From positions 49,432,490 to 49,496,489 of the forward strand of contig NC_133103.1 in assembly GCF_022965805.1 (NCBI RefSeq): a DNA stretch of 64,000 nt, in the 5' to 3' direction. This DNA is from Primulina eburnea. Its lineage: Eukaryota; Streptophyta; Magnoliopsida; Lamiales; Gesneriaceae. The position numbers and the translations under genes are program-made. How positions within the stretch are numbered: position 1 is the first letter of the stretch; each line of letters opens with the position of its first letter. Positions 12,043 through 23,813 of this stretch are shown piece by piece. The notes beneath the pieces are model-generated. The model had not been told where the DNA came from. It did not search any database and saw only the letters and a program-made list of their open reading frames with translations.

Positions 12043-14070
12043 CTATTTGGGTCCAAGCCTTATCAGTCCTTTGGGGACCCCCATTTGTACAGTTTTTGGT
12101 GACCTTGTACTTCGGGTATCCAAAGATGTGTGTGCAACAGAAGGTCTGTTATTTCTAACAGTATGCATATTAAAGTGTTGTTCCTCCCTTCTGTTTCTGT
12201 TTTCCAGTCTGTATCTCTTCTGAACAGGTTTAGAGTTGTAGTACTGGTAATTTTTAACCTTCATAGGATGTTGTCTTCCAGAGTTGAATTCTTTTCTGAA
12301 TCTAGAACTCTGGTCAACTTTTTCCTTAGGTTTAACGTAACCCAGACCATAGTGCATTCTTCTGTTCATCTGATTTACATTCCTTTCAACTGAAGCAGTA
12401 GGTACTTCTGGTTTCTGTACCACGCTGGATTTCACAAAGTGAATATATTTCCCTTTGCACATATCCAGTGTTGGCTTAGTATTCGTTTCAGAAGTGCCTT
12501 CATTATTACAAAAACCGAGACCACTCCTATCTCCTGACTGTTTTTGTAATTCTTGCATCTTTTCCAGTGAAACAGAAGACTTGTTCCAAGCATTTACCAG
12601 TAGCGACAACTTTTGGTTTTCAGAAAGCACCTTCTGATAATCTGCTTTGGCTCTTTCATTCTCAGTTATTAATTTACTCATCTTAACTTGTAAATCATTA
12701 CAGCTGTCTACTTGCAAGCAAGTTAACTTACTGTTCTGATTCTTTAAGTTCTGATTTTCGATCTTAACTTCTTCAAATGATTGAGAAAGTCTAGAATACC
12801 CTTCTACCATGTCATGTAGTGCATCAATCAAATCAGTTCGTGTAAATTCGTTAGAGTCAAAATCAAATACCTCTCCAAATGTCGAGGTTGAATCATTGTC
12901 TGCCATGAGACATTTGACTTCTTCTGCATCACTGTCACTGGAATGAATTTCTGAATCAGATGACTCAGAACTAGAGTCCGCCCATTTGGATTTGCTTTCT
13001 TCAGCAATCATAGCTTTTCGATCTCTTCTGGACTTTTTGTCATTCCTCTTGTGATCTTTTCTCTTCTGGTCATCCTTCTTTGGTTTAGGACAATCAGCCA
13101 TGAAGTGACCTATCTTTCCACAGTTAAAGCATCCCATATCATCAGATGGTGAATCTTTCTTGAAGTTGCGGTTGGGACCCTGATAAGTTCGATGGTTCTT
13201 CTTTATGGACCTGGAGAATTTCTTTACAAATAAGGACATAGCATCACTACTGATTTGTTCAGCAGTCTTCTCCAATGTACTGTCAATGATCACAGTAGGT
13301 AGTGCTTGAGGTACAACTGTAGCAGCAGTAGAAGAGGTAGTGGCAGTAGCAGTAGCGGTAAAAGCAGTATCAGTAGCAGCAAGATCCTTGGTAGGTAGGC
13401 TTGAAGGCTCTTCTCCACTTCTTACTTCCAATTCGAACTCGTAAGCTTTCAGATATGCAAATAAGTCGTGCGGTTCCAACTTGTTCAAGTCTTTGGATAC
13501 TTTCATAGCCATTGTTTTAACATCTCATTATCTGGGTAAGGCTCTCATCACCTTGAGGGCTATTTCTCTGTTGCTATGCTCTTTACCCAGAGTTGTTAGC
13601 TCATTTACCAGGCTACTGAAACTTTCATCGAACTCGTTTAGAGTTTCACCAGCTCTCATTTTTATATTTTCGAACTTCTGCATTGCTACAGACAGTTTTT
13701 TTTCTTTGGTCTGCTCATTTCCTTCACATATCTGAATGAGCTTTTCCCAAATATCTTTTGCAGTAGAATACATTTTGATCTTGCTAAAAGTGTTCTTGTC
13801 GAGAGTTTTATACAATATATCCTTTGCCACATTATCAAGGTTGGCCTTCTTCTTATCTTCACTGGTCCATTCACTTCTTGATTTTTCAACCATTTGCGGT
13901 GCACCCTCAGTAACAGCAACAGCTGTGTTAGGCTTTAATATTTTCAATGGACCATCTGTGATGACATACCACATGTCATCATCTTGTGCTGCAAGATGAG
14001 CTTGCTTTCTGATCTTCCAATCATCGAAATCTTACTTAGAGAACATAGGGATCTTGCTGAAGTGTGCCAT
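12043..14070 (-). pseudogene. gag: Copia gag, interrupted by stops
   Basis: The first ATG at 14070 gives MAHFSKIPMFSK and then a stop near 14034. The frame resumes through a UBN2-type capsid region (13974-13528), meets two adjacent stops near 13525, and continues from 13512 to 12043. The second part holds a CCHC zinc knuckle (CFNCGKIGHFMADC) near 13100, then an acidic Ser/Asp stretch, a coiled coil and a basic tail. All pieces are in one frame. The final stop (TAG after GPK) is followed by pol in a different frame. Gag packages the element's RNA into particles. Confidence 0.88.
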
Positions 14071-14100
14071 CTGTTGTAGTTTTTCAAGAACAAGAATGAC

Positions 14101-14115
14101 CTGCTCTGATACCAA
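14101..14115 (-). other. Primer binding site of the Sirevirus element
   Basis: On the minus strand it reads TTGGTATCAGAGCAG, one base inside the 5' LTR. It matches the 3' end of initiator methionine tRNA. It proves the minus orientation of the element. Confidence 0.88.
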
Positions 14116-14116
14116 T

Positions 14117-15123
14117 TGTTGAGGATCGATGTTGAGTATAGAGGGGGGGTGAATAAACTCTACTCGTTTTTCTTTCTTCTTCTGATGAGGTACTAAAATC
14201 CTGTTAGAGATATTAGTTTATCTTGTGCGTATACCTTCACCTATATTTCAATAAGACGTGCGGAAACAATCTGATGAAGTAATTGAAAGACAATAAAAAC
14301 AGTAGGCAGCAGTTGTTTATGGAAGTTCGAAGATGAAATCTTCTACGTCTCCCCTTCTTCTGTTTCCAGAAGGTATAACTAAAAGACTTTGGAAATTACA
14401 GTACAACTCTTGTACACACCCACTTCAGAAGGACTTACACCTCAGCCTACTGAAACTCTTAGTTACTCGACTCACAAAAACGTTATACACAAAGTTCTGA
14501 AAAGACTCTTTTCAGATTACAAACTCTTCCTGATAAAGTATAAGTGATGTAAAGATTGTGAAGAGTGTAAGAATCAGTAGCACAAGATGATCTTCAAAAG
14601 ATCAGATATTAGCTATGAAGCGTGTGCTACTTTTTTTTGTGTTGAACTCTAAGTACTCAGGAATTTCGAGACTTGTCTGATCAGTGAAAAAGCTTTGATC
14701 CTTGAAGAATGATGTTATGCGAAGTGTCGTGTCGTATAAGGATTTGTTCCATGTATATATATAAGCGACTGAGTTCAACGTTCATAATCAGAGGATGTCT
14801 TCAGATAACTGATACAATCAGCTTTATTACCAAAAGAGGTTCCTGCAGAAAGGCTATAAAACAATCAGTCTTGTTTTATACTTAATTGGGTAAAGTGCAT
14901 TAAATGACTCCGTATAATATTTAATGCTGCAATTAATACTAGTACTAGGAACTTTAACGGTAACAATTAAATAGTAACGTTAGGCAACGTCTTCTACTAG
15001 TTCTGTATTTCTATCTTTTCTACTGCTTTAGTTTTACTAGACCAGTAGCTTCTGATAAGTTAAACTACTGTTCTGGTCTGCTGGTTTTAGTTAACATCGC
15101 GATAATAAAAATCATGTCTAACA
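14117..15123 (-). repeat. 5' LTR of the Sirevirus element
   Basis: 1007 bp, direct repeat of 1771-2778. It starts TGTTGAGG and ends TCTAACA on the plus strand and lies next to the primer binding site. The right edge runs into a TA microsatellite (15124-15142), which may hide the target duplication. Confidence 0.92.
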
Positions 15124-15560
15124 TATATATATATATATATTATATATTACTAAAAAAATTTTAAAAATTTGGAAGGGCCATGACCCTCATGGGCCCTATG
15201 GTAGATCCGCCTCCCCTTCATTATTTTAGTGGGTTCCAGTAGCCATTTTCATGGTTTTTATCAGAAAGATTCGGCCATGGCTTGTGCTTGCAAAAGAAAT
15301 TCCCCGGCGCTCCCCCGACGTCCGTTCTTCATCGTTCTTGCGTAGGAATCATCAAAGGCACGCATTGTACTTTCGTTTTTGCATCAAATACGTCATATAC
15401 ATGCTGTTTTGTGTGATTCATGTGTTTAAAATTCGGTCCATGTAATATTTTTCAGATCATGGTTTGGTTAGTATGGTTTTTGAGCAAATATTTGCATCTC
15501 TCACATTTTTCATGATTTTTTGAAAATGGGCTGCCGATTTTATGTTTCTTAGGGGCTGAA
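15124..15560. other. Non-coding stretch with TA run
   Basis: It begins with a short TA microsatellite. A GGGCCATGACCCTCATGGGCCC palindromic box follows at about 15175-15197. No coding frame is convincing; the 64-codon plus frame at 15251-15445 has no recognisable feature. It may be the truncated front of the gypsy sequence that follows. Confidence 0.35.
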
Positions 15561-16157
15561 GACGTCTATTATTAAGGGAGCTAGGTACTGGAGTCGAATC
15601 TTGGGTGGTTTAGGTGAGAAGGTAGGAGAACCGATGGGTTTCATTTGGTCACACAGGTTGATTGTGGCTACATTGGAGGATTTGAGCGAGCCGGCGGTGC
15701 GAGAGCCACTTATAGCCTTGGACCAGACCCTGGTGGATGCTGAGTAAGGGTCTAGGATAGCTCGGACACAGATGGACATGACCATGAAACCGATCGAGCA
15801 AGAGGGAAGGATTTTGAGCTAGTTTCGTGTGAGCTTCGGGTGTGCGTGTGTTGCAGTGTGCATGGGCTGATTTCTTGGGATGGTTCGGTCCATAAGGGTC
15901 CTAGGGTGGTCTAGGAGAGGTTGGTTAGGTGCTCGTCCGCGTGGTCTTGAGCAAGGATCGATAATTTGCAAGTTTGGTCCATTGAGGTTTGAAGTTATAG
16001 TATGCTGGAAATTCCAGCAGCTTGTGGCATCCTTTTCATGTGTTTAAGTGGGCTGGAAAATGTGGTTTAGGGGCTGGTAAATTGTATTTTAGGCATGGTT
16101 TAAATTTAGGAAAAATTTGGTTAAGTTTCAGATCGATTCGAGTTAAATCAAGCAGAC

Positions 16158-17264
16158 TTGATGGCTATAGCCACGATCGTGGCCACGACGCTGCAAGGGT
16201 TAGTAAACCCCAACGCCAATCAACCACCACCTCCTCCACCGCAGCACGGAGTCAAGTTCCATTATGAATCACTGCGCAAGAACAGGTGCCCACCTTTCAG
16301 TGGCGCTGCCAACCCTGAGGTTAGCCAGAGTTGGCTGAAAAGTGTGGAGACTCAGTTGAGACTGTTGGAAGTCCCGGACGCACTAAAAGTGGACGTGATA
16401 GTGCCCTTCCTGGAAGACAAGGCAGCTAAATGGTGGGAAGCAGTCTCGCCAGCCATGACCGCTGCTGGACCAATCACATGGCGAATCTTCCGAGAAACAT
16501 TTCTGAAACAGTACTTTCCAGCCGAGGTCAGGTTGCAAAAGTTGAGTGAGTTCGAAAATTTCAGCCAAGCTCCAGACATGTCAGTAGTGGAATATACCTC
16601 CCAGTTCAACACCTTAGGATCTTATGCTCCGGATCTCATGGCGGACGAAGTTCTAAAATTACACCGCTTCAAAAAGGGTTTGAACAGCAGAATACAATCG
16701 GATTTGGCAGTCTACCAACCTGTGAACTTCTCAGACTTGATGGGCGCAGCTATCCGAGCTGAAAGTGATATCCAGCGCAGAGAGAATGAGATTAGGAACA
16801 AAAGGCCTATGAATGATCAGTCCTCTCATGGCAGTCAGTTGTTCAAGAAACCGAACCATTCCGGCGAACCATCTAAAGGGACTTCGCCTGCCTCATGCTA
16901 CCAGGCCATTAAGCCTTGCCCAACTTGCCACTTACGACACCTGGGAGAATGTCGTAGAGCCAGCGGCGTCTGCTTTGGATGCGGAAAACCAGGACACCGT
17001 ATGGCTGATTGTCCAGCCGCCAGCAACAAAACAACTGGACCAGGTAAAAGAGACGGGTCAAGCCCAGGGGCGAATACCAATAAACCACGGGAGAACAAAC
17101 CGAATGCCAGGGTGTTTGCCATGACGCAGGAGGAGGCGGATGATGCAAGCAATGTTGTGTCAGGTACCATATTTTTTCAGCAAGCGCCTGCTTATGTGTT
17201 ATTTGACTATGGCGCTACACATTCTTGTATATCTAAGAGATTTGGTAAGAGAGTTAGGACGTAA
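16158..17264 (+). pseudogene. gag: Gypsy gag with start of protease
   Basis: This open frame of 368 codons has a retrotransposon gag domain at about residues 50-190 (SWLKSVETQLRLLEVPD, KAAKWWEAV, FRETFLKQYFP). A zinc knuckle (CFGCGKPGHRMADC) follows near residue 270. It ends in a protease start where the active-site triplet reads DYG in place of the expected D(S/T)G (VLFDYGATHSCIS), so the enzyme would be inactive even without the frame break at 17264. A second protease piece (DITLGMDGLARNNAVVDCKGKE) lies in another frame at about 17408-17475. The frame opens with two Met codons; the true start may be upstream if this lineage has a gag intron. Confidence 0.82.
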
Positions 17265-17545
17265 GCCCGATAAGCTAACCGAACCTTTCCAACTAGCCAC
17301 ACCTACTAGTAGAGCCATTGAAACTGACGAACTTTACAGAGATTGAAAAATCAGTATCGGTAATTAGATTTTTAGAGCCGAATTGATACAGTTGATCATG
17401 GTCGATTTCGATATCACCTTAGGAATGGATGGGTTAGCAAGAAACAATGCGGTAGTAGATTGTAAGGGAAAGGAATATCCCTACCTATTTGGAGACCAGG
17501 CCAACTCCAGTTTCGAGGACGAAACTTCTCATAAGGAGGGAGGAA

Positions 17546-18942
17546 TGTGAGAACCGAAATCTTGCATCAATGTAATTAATATTGGGAGGAAATTTTATTA
17601 GCACAAGATTTTGTATTGGAATAAGATATATTGAAATCTTTGCCAAGCCAATTAAATCTACACCTTGCAAGCATGTTTTCGAAATTAGGTAGGAGATATT
17701 GCAAGATTTGGGAATTCTCATGCAAGATATAGAAGAATGAATACAACCTCACTAGATTTCTTTTGCCTTATTTTGGTGGTGCTTATTTGAGGGATTATAT
17801 GCAATATAAGCCAATAGAATGGAGCAAATCCTCCCCACCCTTACACCTATATTTTCAAGCCAAGTAAGGACAAGAGACTATGGAAGGAATATCACAAATT
17901 TAATAGCAAAAAAATCGGCAGCCATTGGATGAGATTTGGAGCCTAATTAACGTGGGATTTGGGGCCTAATTGAGTAAGATTCTAATACCAAGTTGAGCTC
18001 CTTCCCCTCACCAATAAATAGGCCAACACCCCTAGCCATTCCTTACACCCAATTCTCGAAAATCCTTGCTGAAACTCTCGAAAATTTCAGCAACCTGTCT
18101 TAGCCAAACTCTGCACAAAATCGTTCAAGAATTCAAGCCGAAGGTCTGTCCGAAGAAGGAGCAAGAAGCGACCCTATTTTCGAGCCTAGCCACCGCGTTT
18201 TTAGTATCAATAATCATTGTAAGTGGGCTGTTTTAAATACTTTTAAATTTCGGTTTATGCATATGTGAGAAATTTCGGTTTAAAAAAATACGGTCGAGTA
18301 CCATCGTTTTGTCTATACGTTTTTACGAAAGTTATTACGTTTATGTTTGACACTGTGAGAATTCCCTGAAAATGGGTGGAATTCCAACATATGGCCCTTA
18401 ACAGTGGGATAGAACTGTTTTATGGCCTCGCCCCCTTAGAGGATCAAAACTTAGGGACTGACGTCAGTAAACCGTTAAAGGTGAAAAATCGCAGTGTTAT
18501 TACGTTATGGAATTTACGTTACGATTATGAAAAACATGCTGTACGTTTATGATATGTTTCGAAAATGTTATTAAATTGGTTATGTTGTGTTCAAAGTCCC
18601 CCAATTACTGAGTATTCCCAAAATACTCACCCCCTTACAACCCTTCCCAGATAAGTCCGAAGAACAGGTTGAGAAAGAAGAGTCGGAAAAATTTTGGGGT
18701 TGGTGATCTGCCAGATTAGTAATAGGATTTACTTCGAATTTATGATTTAATAATTGTAAGACGCTTCCGCATTATTTACTATTTCGTTGGATTTCGTTAT
18801 TGTAAAGGCAATGTTTATTTCATTGAAATTATGATATATAAACTGGTTCGGTTTACACTGTGCTACGAAAGGCTTGTTGTTTTTAATTGTGTGATTGATA
18901 AACAACGTCGATGTCGACTAACCCCGGTCTCGGGGCGTGACA
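17546..18942 (+). repeat. 3' LTR of the gypsy remnant
   Basis: It starts TGTGAGAACC directly after the purine tract and ends CTCGGGGCGTGACA, 1397 bp. The end matches the LTR ends at 34983 and 39117 in style (CTCGG..GTGACA), and it shares the ATGGCC..CCCTTAGAGGA block with them. There is no partner LTR in the window. Confidence 0.78.
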
Positions 18943-19656
18943 TATTATGCGTCTATTTATAACATTTAATATTATATTATTATATATTGTAAAAAATATA
19001 TAATATTATATAAAAATAATAATAGGCTGGCATTCCATTCCATTCCATGTAGCTCCAATCTCCACTTACACCTCACTCCAATTACTCATTATTTTTACAA
19101 AGTTACTAATATTCGGGCAGCCGAAAAACATTGTGTCATGGATTGTTTTTTTTTTTTCATTGTTTTCTTGTTTTCTAAATCATTTTTTTAAAATTATAGT
19201 TTAGTCAATCAAATTACTATATGTAATAATTTCGTAAAATTATAATTTTCCTCAAAAATATTACTTTCTAATATATTATCGGAGTTTAAAAGAGATATGA
19301 CACTTTACCCTCCTGCTAAATTCTCAAAATTAAAAATGTGTAATGCATTGAATTTTTCTTCTAAACATTTCGCTGGGGCATATCGGATTATTCCACCGAC
19401 AGTTGGTGTCATCCAGCTTAGCTAGAACTACGAAATGATTGTCTGCAATAATTCAATTTCGAGTAGATGATTTTGGCCATCAATTTAACATACATTCTGC
19501 GCGGGCGAATCCAAGTTATTTTCTCAAATTGTCTAAATTTTATATGAAAAAAGTATTTTTAAAAAAAAATCGGTTGTGCCAAAATATAGACTATATTATA
19601 TGAAAATATTTTAGTCCCTTAATTTATATATCTTTTAGCCTATTCATATAATTTAA
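18943..19656. other. AT-rich intergenic stretch
   Basis: No coding frame is credible. The first 150 bases loosely resemble the promoter of the terpene synthase gene (a CGTCTATTTATA block and an AATCTCCACTT block also found at 50840-51030). The rest is low-complexity AT sequence with generic transposon-like fragments. Confidence 0.4.
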
Positions 19657-20623
19657 AATAACCAACAGAATTAGCTCGTAGCAAACTATGATGCTTGACC
19701 TTAGGGATTCAATCTTTTCAAGGATAAAAAATATATTATACAGAATTTATACATCATGTGGAAGTGAGAAATATCATTTAAAATTTGATGTTGACATCAC
19801 ACCTTACTCTATTGATTTTGTTCAATCTCATTTTTTTTGTGCGTCCTATTTCTGAAGCCATCGCCCTGTATACATCATATGAAAGGATTTTATATTTTTT
19901 GTTTTATTCATCGAGAAAATATAACCAACAGATTTTTATTTCTATATTTCGCAAAAAAAAAAAAAAAGAAAGAGTGAACTATACATCATATGAAAGGATT
20001 TTATATATATTTTTAAGAAAATAGTTTCGAAAAAATGGATAGATTTAGCTTGTAGAAAAGTCTAATTATTGGTCTCATGCATTTAAAATTTTGATGATTA
20101 CATCACTAGTTAGCTGTATTGGAAGCGTCACAATTCAGATTTTTCAATCTATATTTTGCAAGAAAATTAAAGTACACGTAATCCATGTGTATTATAAAAG
20201 TGTGAAGAATGAACAAAGTTTTAATTTTGAATTGTGAATTTTGTCCTTTGTTTGTATATATTTTAAAAAAAGGTGAAAAATTGGCGTAGATGTTTTTTTA
20301 AAATAAATTGTTATGATGGTACCAAAGTATAAAAAGATAAAGTATCTCGTTATTATCTAGGGAAAGTTGTAGTCACAGTCTTGTAACTTGGTAATTTTGG
20401 GTTTTAGTCATGTAAATTGCCAAAATTTGACTTTCATACAATAACTTGTAATTTTGTCAAAATTAATACTTTGGTAGTGATATATGTGATGCCTGGGGAC
20501 GAAGAGGGCGAGGATGATCGCCGGTGCCATAAGATTGAATGGAAAATGATAGGCTCCTGATAGGCTTCTAGACGAAGGGAACATGAATGAACCGATCAGA
20601 ATGAGAGGAATTCAAAAACCGTT
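19657..20623. repeat. Direct duplicate D1 (ends inside a Cassandra-type LTR)
   Basis: It matches 23814-24759 at roughly 97 percent by eye, with small indels such as ATCACTAG present only here near 20105. The last 130 bases (from TGTGATGCCTGGGG near 20487) are the first part of a Cassandra-type LTR. The match stops exactly where a Sirevirus LTR begins. Inside the block, two diverged halves share a TACATCATATGAAAGGATTT segment. Confidence 0.8.
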
Positions 20624-21636
20624 TGTTGAGGATCGAAGTTGAGTTTAGAGGGGGGGTGAATAAACTCTACTCGTTTTTTTTTCTTTCTTTTCTGATGAGG
20701 TACTAAAATCTTGTTAGGGATAATAGTTTATCTTGTGCGAATACTTTCACCTGATTACAATAAAACTTACGGAAACAATCTGATGAAGTAGTTGAAAGAC
20801 AATAAAACAGTAGGCAGCAGTTGTTTATGGAAGTTCGAAGATAAACTCTTCTACGTCTCCCCTTCTCCTGTTTCCAGAAGGTATAACTAAAAGACTTTGG
20901 ATATTACAGTACAACTCTTGTACACACCCACTTCAGAAGGACTTATACCTCGGCCTACTGAAACTCTTAGTTTCTCAACTCACAAAAATGCGAAACACAA
21001 AGTTCTGAAAAGACTCTTTTCAGATTACAAACTCTTCTCGATAAAGTATAAGTGATGTAAAGATTGTGAAGAGTGTAAGAATCAGTAGCACAAGATGATC
21101 TTCAAAAGATCAGATATTAGCTATGAAGCGTGTGCTACTTTTCTTTGTGTTGAACTTTAAGTACTCAAGGAATTTCGAGATTTGTCTGATGAGAGATAAT
21201 AGCTTTTGTTCCTTGAAAGATGATATTATGCGAAGTGTCGTATCGTATAAGGATTTGATCCATGTATATATAATCGACTGAGTTCAACGTTCACAATCAG
21301 AGGATGTCTCCAGATAACTGATACAATCAGTTTTATTACCAAAAGAAATTCCTGCAGAAAAGCTATAAAACAATCAGTCTTGTTTCATACTTAATTGGGT
21401 AAAATGCATTAAATGACTCCGTATAGTATTTAATGCTGCAATTAATACTAGTATTAGGAACTCTTTAACGGTAACAATAAAGGTAGCAATGTTAGGAAAC
21501 GTCCTCTACTGGTTTTGTATTACTATCCTTTCTACTGGTTTAGTTTTATGAGACCAGTAGCTTCTGATAAGTTAGTCTACTGTTCTGGTTTGCTGGTTTT
21601 AGTTAATCATCGCCACAATAAAATTCATGTCTAACA
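20624..21636 (-). repeat. LTR of Sirevirus copy 2
   Basis: Same termini (TGTTGAGG, TCTAACA) and length class as 1771-2778 but more diverged from that LTR than the two LTRs of the first element are from each other. The purine tract at 21637-21648 shows it is a 3' LTR in minus orientation. Confidence 0.88.
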
Positions 21637-21746
21637 ATTTCCCCCTTTGTGGTGATGCCAAAACCTAAACAGTAGAAAGTTGATAAATAAAGCAGATAAT
21701 CATTTAAACAAAAAGGATAATGTCAATAAAGTATCATAGAAAATGA

Positions 21747-23302
21747 TCAATCAGTTGCAATATCCCTGAAGATGACTTCTTCATTCTGAGGTTCTTGAAG
21801 TCTCCTGTTTGACGGTTCAGCTTCATCTACAGGTTGTCTGGCTCCTGCTGGATCTCCTCTATCTTCCCCCTTTTTGGCATCAGCCGCAACTACATGGGCG
21901 AAGAGGTCATTCAGTCTTCCGGATATGTTTTGAATGCCATCGGTTAGCATCTCCAGGTACGGAGTTTGAGAAGAGATGCGATTATCCAGTGAAGTGAGAG
22001 ATTGATTTTGAGAGTCAATCTTGGCATCCATAAGTTCCACGGAAGTAGAAAGTGATCGGAAGAGATCATCATGCTCAGTGATTCGGTTGAGTATATCAGT
22101 TTGAGTAAGCATGATGGTACCGTGAGTTCTCGATATAGCCTGTCTGAAAACGAAGGTTTCAGCATACATCTTTTCCATGGTTTCCGCCGTGTTATAGATG
22201 TGTTTGCCCATTCGTTCTCTGAAAGATTGAGCACCACTGAATTCTGAAATGTTTTCACAGGACATACGTTTCACTAAATCAGATATGTTGTTGAGTTCCC
22301 GTTGTAGAGACTCAATCTGAAATTCCAGGTTAAATGCATCTGATTCCGGGGAGGGAGTTCGCGCAAGCATGCGTTGCTTAATTTCAGAAAGACGAGAGTT
22401 CGTCTCTGTCAGAGCATGATGAGAGATAGTCAACGCAGTAAAAACAAGGTTAGCATCCATCAAGGCAGTAGAAGGACCAGGGTCTGCTGTGCGTGCTCTT
22501 GGAAGTGTAGAGACAGTAGGTTCAGCAGCAACCAGTGGAAGAACAATTTCTTCAGCCGGAACGGCCAAGTCAGAGGCCAAAATTTCTTCCGTTGGTGCAA
22601 TAACAGCTTGTGAGACTGATGGTTCTTCAGTAGAAGGTGCAGAAGGCTGATCCAGAAGAATGTGTATTGCTGCTTGATGAGCAGCAGAAAATATCTCTAA
22701 ATTTGGCAATAAAGAAGAGACATCTGGTTCTGCTATGTGTTGAACTGGGGTCGGAGAAGCAGAAGGTGACAATGAAGTAGCCGGTGTGACTTCCAGAGGA
22801 GTAGAGACTGTAGGAACAATCGACTCAATGACTTCTTCGACCAAAGCCAGTTCATGTACAGATAGTAGCGATGAGGACTGAATGGGCCTTGTCAGAGATG
22901 CAGGAGTACTGAGAGCAGAAGCCTTTGGGGAGGCTGTGGTCCTTTCCTCAACTGTCTGATTCTGTTGAAAGTCTGGAACAAGGCCAATGTGATAAACAGT
23001 AGACTCGCCAAAGCCTTGTTCTTGAGCAAGAAGTTGCTCACGCATCTGTTTGAACTTGTCAGATAGAATCACAATCTTGTCAGATAGAATCCTTGAGAGT
23101 GAACAATCTTTCCTTCATGTACTGACGCTTTAGCGTAAAAATCCAGGAGAGCATTTTTGTAAATTACGGCTGGTGCTTCCAGGAATTTTCTGAGTCCCGA
23201 TTTCTCAATGTCTTGAAACATTTTAACGAGATTCTCATCCTTGATGTTGAGAACAGAGGCAAAATTGACTTGATAAGCGTTAAGAGTGTATGCTCCAGCC
23301 AT
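21747..23302 (-). pseudogene. Third ORF of Sirevirus copy 2, internally deleted
   Basis: The N-terminal part (23302-23069) opens with MAGAYTLNAYQVNF and has no stop where the first element has one. It then frameshifts at a deletion that removes about 430 codons of the middle. The C-terminal part is open for 441 codons (23072-21747), with a Ser/Thr/Pro-rich segment followed by a coiled coil matching the first element. The deletion junction carries the 16-base string CTTGTCAGATAGAATC twice (near 23056 and 23076). This copy preserves frames that are stopped in the first element and so confirms that the ORF is real coding sequence. Confidence 0.75.
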
Positions 23303-23813
23303 TTCTGTATAAGGATAGAAGCAGATATAATTTGCAGTAATTAGAGATGATAGAGAGAAATCAGTAGCTGAATAACGATAGTTATGAAACAGCAAAGGTG
23401 AAAAGGTGAAATTGAGAAAAAATATACAGCCGTCAAATAACATAAAGACACATGTCAGTATGTTTTAGGTTGAGTATTTGAAAGTTTTGCAGAAACTGTC
23501 AGATATACGAATGATTTTGAAAATTTGAAAAAAAAGAGGCGGGCTGTCCAGACGGTTACTAAAGAAATCAGAAGAGGATTTGTCGTTTTATGATAACGTC
23601 TGCTGAAAGTTTCATGGCGCTGAAATATTTGAGCACTTTGACAAAAACCAGCAGACTTGTAGTTTTATCGAAAAGACAAACATTCTATATGTTTTCTGAA
23701 AGGTGTCAAACTCTTAGTCTGACTAAAATACTGTTCTCCCTCGGTAAATGCAACTAATAAGTGGTCATAATTGCGACAAGTGACTCTTGGCCATCTTTCA
23801 ATCTGTACCGTCG

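Larger units (their letters stand above)
1771..15123 (-). mobile_element. Sirevirus-type Ty1/copia retrotransposon, complete but decayed
   Basis: On the minus strand the order is 5' LTR (14117-15123), primer site, gag, protease-integrase-RT-RNase H, a long third ORF, polypurine tract and 3' LTR (1771-2778). The PR-INT-RT-RH order is that of Ty1/copia. The large gag with one zinc knuckle and coiled coil, and the extra ORF after pol, fit the Sirevirus lineage. The two LTRs differ at roughly 16 positions per kb by eye, so the insertion is fairly recent, yet gag, pol and the third ORF all carry stops. No matching 5-base target duplication is visible (AATGT on the left, a TATAT microsatellite on the right). 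Confidence 0.88.
15561..18942 (+). mobile_element. Ty3/gypsy remnant with gag, pol deleted, 3' LTR
   Basis: A gag frame (16158-17264) runs into a protease fragment, then jumps near 17480 to the last codons of the polyprotein (FGDQANSSFEDETS). A purine tract (AAGGAGGGAGGAA) and the 3' LTR follow. RT, RNase H, integrase and any chromodomain are missing. No 5' LTR or primer site is visible upstream; 15561-16157 looks like leader sequence. The polyprotein end resembles that of the element at 33672-39143, suggesting the Tekay/Del lineage. Confidence 0.8.
20624..23813 (-). mobile_element. Sirevirus fragment 2: 3' LTR plus third ORF
   Basis: It contains a 1013-base LTR (20624-21636), polypurine tract, and third-ORF sequence, all collinear with the element at 1771-15123. 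It stops abruptly at 23813, at a point matching about 8133 in the first element. RNase H, RT, integrase and the 5' LTR are absent here. A gag fragment of the same family lies at 26207-27349 in the same orientation. Confidence 0.85.
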
